Shown here one piece after another: positions 7,697 to 12,672 of a stretch of 12,672 bases of DNA. The DNA is from Monoraphidium neglectum (taxonomy: Eukaryota > Chlorophyta > Chlorophyceae > Sphaeropleales > Selenastraceae). Each line of letters opens with the position of its first letter. The first letter of the stretch is position 1. The notes under the pieces were generated by a model. The model worked only from the letters and a program-made list of their open reading frames with translations, was not told where the DNA came from and ran no database searches. A program made the translations under genes and the position numbers. Location of the stretch: contig NW_014012708.1 of the NCBI RefSeq assembly GCF_000611645.1, positions 5,001 to 17,672 of the forward strand, read 5' to 3'.

Positions 7697-9551
7697 ATGG
7701 TTTCAGAAAGGATAGAATCGGAACCCGTGCAAACCACTCCACGGGTGGAGGTGACTGTGGCCAACATCACGGCCGCAGATGCTGCCGCACTGCAGGCAGT
7801 GCTAGCACACTGGGCATGGCACCAGTTTGCGCAGGTGCAGCAGGCTGGCACGTGGGACAGGCGGCGCTGCGTGCTGGCCCTTGCTGCGTGCATGGCAAGC
7901 TCATGCAATTCACAATTGCCTCCAAGATAGGCTGCTCCAGCACCCATTGAGGCAAGGTACACACGCCCAACAGGGAGCGCGCAGCTGCTAGGCCCCCGCA
8001 AACCTTCGCGCCCTGCACTGCCGCGACAGCGCTGCGCACCCGCACACCACCCTCAAGCAGAAGGGCTGGCCTTACGGAGGCGCGCCGCTGGCCGGGCGCC
8101 TCGCCCTGGACGTGCCGGCCCTCCTGAGCAGCCGCAGAGACGACCCGAACACCGCCCTCGCCCGCGGCCGCGACGGCGGCGACGCCGCCCCGGGCGTGGC
8201 GGTGTGGACGGACACCCTCGCGCCGCTGCAGCAAGAGGGCGGCCAGGGCGCGGCGGCGGGCGCGGCGCAGGCTGCTGAGCACCTGGCATACGCGCAAGAG
8301 CTGGTGGGTGGGACTGCCGTCAGGTGCAAGTGGACCGCACCAGCACATTTGTTTTCCTGCCACGCGTGTATACGATACAGAGACCGCATGCGACTGGAAA
8401 GTTGAGTTGGCGCCGTGCTTTCAGTCGGCTCTCCACACAAGGCACACCAGTGTGCTCACGGCACCCCCGGCCGCCGCGGCGCTCGACTATTCTCTGCTGT
8501 GCGTTGCGGCGGCAGGCCGCGCCGCCGCCGCAGTATGTGCGTGCGCTTGACGAGTTGCTATGCCAGGCGCCCCCCGCCAGCGCGGCCCCGGGCGCAGCGG
8601 CGGTGGTGGACGAGGAGGACGGCGACCAGCAGCAGGCGTGGCTGCTGACCGTGCTCGGCGCGCTGGGCGGCGGCGGCGGTGCGGCGGCGCCAGACGCGGG
8701 CGCGGTCGCCGAGGCGCCAGAGTGCGCGCGGCCGTCGCCCAAGCGGCGGCGCCTCAGTGCGGCGCGCTGCTTCAACTGCGGCTCCTACAGTCACACCGCC
8801 GGCCAGTGCGCGCGCCCGCACGACGCGGCGCGCAGCGGCGCTGCGGCGGCGGAGATGCGGGCGGCGCGCGGGGCGCAGCAGGGGGGCCTCGCGGGGCCGG
8901 GGGCCCGCTATTTTGAGGCGTCGCCAGCAGAGCAGCTCGCGCGCGCGCACCCGCACGCGTCGCCCGGGTCGGTCAGCGCCAAGCTGGCGGCTGCCCTGGG
9001 TGAGTAATGCAGGCGTTGAGAGCTCCAGCTTTGGCTTCCGCGGGCCCTGGCGCCGGGGGCTCTTATCGCCCTGTGGTGTTGTGCCGCTCAGTTATCACAA
9101 CCTATTGCAGCGGCGCTGGGCGTCGCCAGAGCGCTTGGCTGGTGCTGGGTGCTGTGCCACACCGCTTGATCAGCCGCAACAAACGTGTCAGACGCGCCCT
9201 CGACCCCCGCCTCCGCTCCCGCGCTCTCCACCCTCATCTCCGCCTCCTGCGCTGCGCCTCCCGTGACCCCCAGGCATGCCCGACCCCTCGGCGCCGCCCC
9301 CCTGGCTCAGTCGAATGGTGGTCCTCGGCGTGCCGCCCGCATACAGCGGCGTCCCCACGGCCACCGCAGGCCTGGATCCATCTGCCTTGCGGGATGTCTC
9401 CATATTTGAGGACGGCGGCACCGCAGATGGCATTGATGGGGCTGCCAGCAACGCAGAGGAGGACGGTGCCGTCAACGGGGCTAGTGGAGCTTTGAATGGG
9501 GAAGGGCAGCCGGAGCAGGTGCAGCAGGCGGCACAGGAGGGAGGTAACGGC

Positions 9552-9589
<38 letters not shown>

Positions 9590-10098
9590 GCGGCGCGCGG
9601 CGCCTCGCACGAGCGCCGCGCGTGCCTCGTTCGCGGGCGTCAATGCGCCGTTCCCTGCAGGCGCTGACTCAGCGCGCTGGCAGGAGGCGCTGGTGGCTGC
9701 TTACGTCATGATGACTACGGAGGAGGCCCTGCAGCATCAGAAGCAGCTGCTCGCGGCGGCAGAGGCATACGACGAGACGGCGCGCGGGGGGCACAAGGCG
9801 GGGGCGGTCGAGGCGCAGCGGCTGGCCGTGGATCCTGCGGATCCGCAAGCACAGCAGCAGGGGGAGGCGCAGGAGCAGGGGCAGGAGCAGCAGCAGGGGG
9901 AGGAGCAGCAGGAGGCGGTTGGGCCTGGGGGCGTGAGGGCGGAGCCAGCAGGGGCGGTCGTGCGGGAAGGCACGGCCGCTGATGCAGATGTGTCTGGGGA
10001 GAGTGGACAGCCAGCCAGCGACACGGGGGGTCAGGCGGGGCCAGAGGCCTCACTCTCGCAAGTCGCCGTGCAGGCGGCAGAGGGACAGTCGGCTGAGG

Positions 10099-10143
<45 letters not shown>

Positions 10144-10150
10144 AGCAGCA

Positions 10151-10205
<55 letters not shown>

Positions 10206-10208
10206 TGA
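7697..10208 (+). CDS. ZCCHC8-like PSP / CCHC zinc-knuckle protein with C-terminal polyglutamine
   Basis: Firm exons are 8534-8999 and 9274-10208 (donor GTGAGT, acceptor CCCCAG). An exon ending at 8303 (donor GTGGGT) is likely, since it joins in frame as AYAQEL-YVRALDELLCQ. The first exon, 7697-7834, and an acceptor at 7991 are tentative; 8061 is another in-frame acceptor. This model gives 616 residues. Residues 229-242 form a C-x2-C-x4-H-x4-C zinc knuckle (CFNCGSYSHTAGQC), followed at once by ARPHDAAR and a PSP domain (about 245-330). The intron join at Gly306 restores ALGMPDPSAPPPWLSRM, the proline-rich PSP core. KRRR (220-223) and RKRR (410-413) look like nuclear localisation signals. Glutamine tracts lie at 399-409 and 582-615, with Q/E-rich sequence between. 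Human ZCCHC8 and its Arabidopsis relatives bind the MTR4/HEN2 helicase of the nuclear exosome targeting complex, so a role in nuclear RNA decay is inferred. SF3B2-type PSP proteins are the other relatives. Residues 1-150 are unrecognised. Confidence 0.8.
9552..9584 (+). repeat. CAA(CAG)10 tract coding for 11 glutamines
   Basis: One CAA and ten uninterrupted CAG codons inside the last exon of the ZCCHC8-like gene, immediately before RKRR. The tract is short and pure, so its length probably varies between strains. Confidence 0.9.
10101..10202 (+). repeat. 34-codon CAG/CAA polyglutamine tract at the C-terminus
   Basis: The structure is (CAG)9 CAA (CAG)3 CAA (CAG)3 CAA (CAG)16, read in frame as glutamine, followed only by one histidine codon and the TGA at 10206. 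The regular CAA spacing of four codons in the middle suggests duplication of a CAACAGCAGCAG unit. The pure 16-repeat end is the part most likely to change length. The other frames of this tract (polyserine, polyalanine and, on the reverse strand, polyleucine and polycysteine) are not genes. Confidence 0.95.
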
Positions 10209-10288
10209 AGGCGTGGGGCTGGCGGGCGGGCGCACATGGAGGCAGAGCAGGCATTAGTGATTGCGCTCCAGCCGCTCGATTTTGCAAT

Positions 10289-10293
10289 TGTAA
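10289..10293 (+). terminator. TGTAA polyadenylation signal of the ZCCHC8-like gene
   Basis: TGTAA lies 81 nt past the stop codon and is the only copy in the first 100 nt. TGTAA is the usual polyadenylation motif of green algae, with cleavage typically 10-20 nt downstream, which here means about 10305-10315. Its position supports both the gene's 3' end and the algal assignment. Confidence 0.7.
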
Positions 10294-12171
10294 GCTGCTA
10301 CAGCCCCTGACACATCTCCACCGTACAAGTCTGCATTTTGTGCGACTGGATCGATTCTTGACTCTTGGCGCATGAGCACTTGACTGTACAGTATAGTTAC
10401 ATAGACATAATTGTTCGGAGATTGTTCGAGGGGCCGGCTTGGTGAGATGTGAGGGCGCTGTCACATTCGGAGACGATACCGCTGCGGACGTTGCGCAGAA
10501 TTGTAGTGCCCTGCGGTGTCACTGTCGCGTGTGGCTGTGATGGTGTCCTAGCATGCTAGCATGCTGAGCATACGGGCCGTTGCATGCTTTGCCGCAAAGG
10601 CCAAATCCATAAAAAAACGCGAAGCAATGACACATCCTACCTCCACACACGACTGAGCCCATACCCCTGAATACGACGGCGAACAGGCGCAGCATCAGTG
10701 CCTGTGCATGTGCAAAGCAAACTCAGCTCGATCTGCAAAGGGAAACGAAAAACAAATGCTTGCATAGCCTGCACAGAGATATTGACGCACTTCTGCGGTA
10801 TCCAGCTAACCTGCCTGCGGGTGCCCTCACTAGCACTAAAGATTCTCACCCCAAGATGGAGAAGGCTGCAGTCAAGTGATTGTCATGGCCCAGAAGTCAT
10901 TCACAACAGTCCGAGTTGCATGTGCCTGCGGGGCCAAGCACGCGTTGGGTGGCGAAAACTCGCAGGTGATCCCCAGACACATGCTATGTCAGGGCTAGCT
11001 CCTGCTGAGCTGCACACTGCACCAGGCGGGGGTGGGGGTGGGTTGCACATCTGGACACAGGCACAGGGCACACCTCGCTGCCGCACATGCATCGTTTGAG
11101 ACTCAATCGTACTGCAGTGCATGGGGCTTGTATGCGCTTGCATATCCTCTAATCACAGGCAATGATCACAGCAGTGATGTCAACATTTCTCTGATACTGA
11201 GATAATCAGATACTGCACACGTTATCTTCTCATGGACGCATACGTGTGGAAACAAGCACTGGCTTGATAGGTGACCATTGTGGATCTTGCGATTATCGTG
11301 ATACACTGCCTGTTGCTCTTGGCCGCTTTCTACGGCCTCGATGTGCTTTGTTGCTAGAGCGGCGAGCAAGCCGGTCACTCCCTTCGGTCACATGTGCGGG
11401 CGCAGCCGTTGCCTGCTGCCTCTTGTCGCTTAGAAGCTGCAAGAATAAGGCCCGATTACGTACTCAACTGTTATCTACATGGTTCACATATGGGCCAAGG
11501 TGAGATTTTTACCAGATCTCCGGCAGGGCGTTGGCATCTGTTTGAAATGTGGGATACGCACGAGTTCCCCCGCAGACTTGATTTTCCACCTCTGGATTAT
11601 TTTATATTTGATTTCAATCGCAGTCTAGTCGGCTGATTTCCCTCTCTGGTGTGCGATGATTCCTTGCACCGCGGTGCTCGATTTGGCTGGCCACGTCCAT
11701 GGAGAGGCTTGTGGCCACCCTCTAGTTACTCATGGAGACCACAGCGACTTCCTGGCAAGCACCGCAGGGTCGCGTGCGATGTCCGCCCGTGCGGCCAGCA
11801 CGCAGTGACAGCAGAGCGCTTGGGCCAGCGACGCAGCGCATCTTATCGCCAACCATGCAGGCACATCCCTTCACTGCACGCTCACGAAAATTCCGCCCTG
11901 CCATATATCGTAATATATGCACCCAGGTGGACGGCGAGCTGCACCACGTGACCAGCAGCTGCTGCAGCAGGCAGTGCGTCCAGGGCCCGGTGGTCATCAG
12001 TCATGGGTACACCTCGCCCCACCTCAGGCGCGCGTCCGGGGGGCGCAAACGCACCATGGCCCGCACCCATCCGTTTTGAGGGCTCTTGATGCCACTGCCT
12101 GCAGGCACCGCCCCTTCCCAAGCCTAGGCATCCCAGCCTCGCCGACGGCCCTCTGCCACACTCCCCCGCAG
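10294..12171. other. Intergenic region with unresolved 5' end of the HMA gene
   Basis: From 10310 to about 11700 the base composition is closer to even than in the genes, and no open frame shows a known domain. A perfect palindrome lies at 10550-10565. A TTACA at 10397-10401 would be a TGTAA for a minus-strand transcript, but no gene is evident. Toward the right, an open frame from an ATG at 11732 runs to 12079. It could supply an upstream exon of the HMA gene ending near 12005 (CATGG|GTACAC), which is phase-compatible with the 12172 acceptor. AT-rich sequence at 11901-11920 could instead be a core promoter. Neither reading is proven. Confidence 0.4.
10550..10565. repeat. 16-bp perfect palindrome
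   Basis: AGCATGCTAGCATGCT is identical to its reverse complement and consists of two AGCATGCT units, each itself a palindrome. It lies 340 bp past the ZCCHC8-like stop codon, beyond the likely cleavage site. It may be a protein-binding site or chance; nothing nearby decides. Confidence 0.35.
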
Positions 12172-12355
12172 GCGCCCGCACTCGCTCTCGACGGCAGCCC
12201 TGCTGCCGCCCGCCGCGCCGCCGAGCGCCCCGCGGCCGCCGCCGCCGCCGCCGCGGCAGCTGCAGACTACCCAGATCTATGCGGCCGGCATCTGCTGCCC
12301 AATGGAGACGCCCCTCGTCCACAGCTGCTTGGACGGCATGCCTGGCGTGGAGCAG
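12172..12355 (+). CDS. Partial: HMA-domain exon, probably of a Zn/Cd P1B-type ATPase
   Basis: The exon runs from acceptor CCCCCGCAG to donor CAG|GTGAGG. The first base completes a codon begun upstream; the exon then encodes a proline-rich stretch with six consecutive prolines and TTQIYAAGICCPMETPLVHS followed by CLDGMPGVEQ. This matches the first beta strand, metal loop and first helix of an HMA domain. The loop reads GICCxxE rather than the common GMTCxxC. GICCxxE is characteristic of plant zinc/cadmium pumps such as Arabidopsis HMA2, HMA3 and HMA4, where the cysteines bind the metal. The second half of the domain should lie in an exon to the right, outside the window, since reading through the donor meets a stop at 12532. 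No in-frame ATG precedes the domain, so the start is on an upstream exon I cannot define. A stand-alone HMA metallochaperone is the alternative. Confidence 0.65.
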
Positions 12356-12397
12356 GTGAGGGGACCCCCACCCCCCTCCCCAGCTACCGCCACCGAC

Positions 12398-12480
12398 GCA
12401 ACAGCAGCAACAGCTGCGACGGCAGCAACAGCAACAACAGCAGCAACATCAGCAACATCAGCAACAGCAGCAACAACAGC
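12398..12480 (+). repeat. Imperfect CAR/CAT triplet repeat inside an intron
   Basis: CAG, CAA and CAT triplets with a few interruptions, about 43 bp past the HMA exon donor. Since this sequence does not continue the HMA fold, it is most likely intronic. It is the third CAG-type triplet tract in the window, after the two coding ones at 9552 and 10101. Confidence 0.75.
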
Positions 12481-12672
12481 GACCGCTGCCCCTGCACGCA
12501 TGGTCGGACAAGCGTCTCGCAATGGGGAATAGCCAGCACACACAAGCGCCCTCATAGCCACCAGGAATGACAGCAGCCCGCCCGCCTGTTACGCTTTGCA
12601 TCACACCCGCCGCAACCAGTAAATAGCAGGCTGGGCCACGGTTCCCGCCCCATCGCCATAGCCTCCCCCCCC

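Noticed and set aside
9000..9273. Plus-strand frame running through the intron (9007-9495, Arg/Pro-rich)
   Set aside because: It crosses a clear GTGAGT...CCCCAG intron whose removal restores the PSP core at ALG|MPDPSAPPPWL, in the correct frame.
10031..10257. Polycysteine, polyleucine, polyserine and polyalanine open frames over the CAG tract
   Set aside because: They are the other reading frames of a CAG repeat that lies in frame in the ZCCHC8-like last exon.
12302..12532. Open frame from the ATG inside the HMA loop to 12532, rich in Ala and Thr
   Set aside because: It starts in the middle of the HMA fold and continues past the CAG|GTGAGG donor into a triplet repeat, so it is exon plus retained intron.
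1..12672. CRISPR arrays, bacterial operons, insertion sequences, rRNA genes or viral genes
   Set aside because: No spaced direct repeats, Shine-Dalgarno-linked gene strings, transposase, rRNA motifs or viral hallmark proteins are visible. The repeats present are coding Kazal modules and CAG triplets.

Overview
The window looks like nuclear DNA of a green alga. It is GC-rich, its genes are broken by GT-AG introns of about 150-480 nt that typically start GTGAGN, a TGTAA polyadenylation motif follows one stop codon, and CAG/glutamine repeats are frequent. I cannot fix class or genus from the sequence. Nothing suggests a bacterial, organellar or viral origin.

Layout. (1) Bases 1-1454 hold no gene I can support. 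(2) Minus strand, 5860 down to 1455: a seven-exon gene whose joined exons give an uninterrupted 918-residue secreted protein. It has a signal peptide, one Kunitz/BPTI domain and 13 Kazal-type domains, so it is a multi-headed serine protease inhibitor. All six splice joins restore either a Kazal domain or the boundary between two domains, and the exon lengths sum to an exact multiple of three, so the model is internally well supported. (3) Bases 5861-7696 are the region between two divergently transcribed genes; I see splice-like signals but no coherent gene. (4) Plus strand, about 7697-10208: a spliced gene for a nuclear RNA-processing protein of the ZCCHC8 / PSP-zinc-knuckle family, ending in a 34-glutamine tract. 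Its zinc knuckle and PSP domain are clear; its first two exons are tentative. A TGTAA signal follows at 10289. (5) Bases 10294-12171 are mostly gene-free. (6) Plus strand, 12172-12355: an exon with the first half of a heavy-metal-associated (HMA) domain carrying GICCxxE, as in plant Zn/Cd-transporting P1B-ATPases. That gene runs out of the window.

The three genes have no evident common pathway; this is ordinary eukaryotic gene neighbourhood. The remarkable item is the Kunitz-Kazal inhibitor. It combines two unrelated inhibitor folds, and its 13 Kazal domains have differing predicted P1 residues (Lys/Arg in eight, Phe, Met, Val and Ala in the others). Its modules are bounded by phase-1 introns, and it includes a block of four near-identical recently amplified domains and a 255-nt intron with no in-frame stop.
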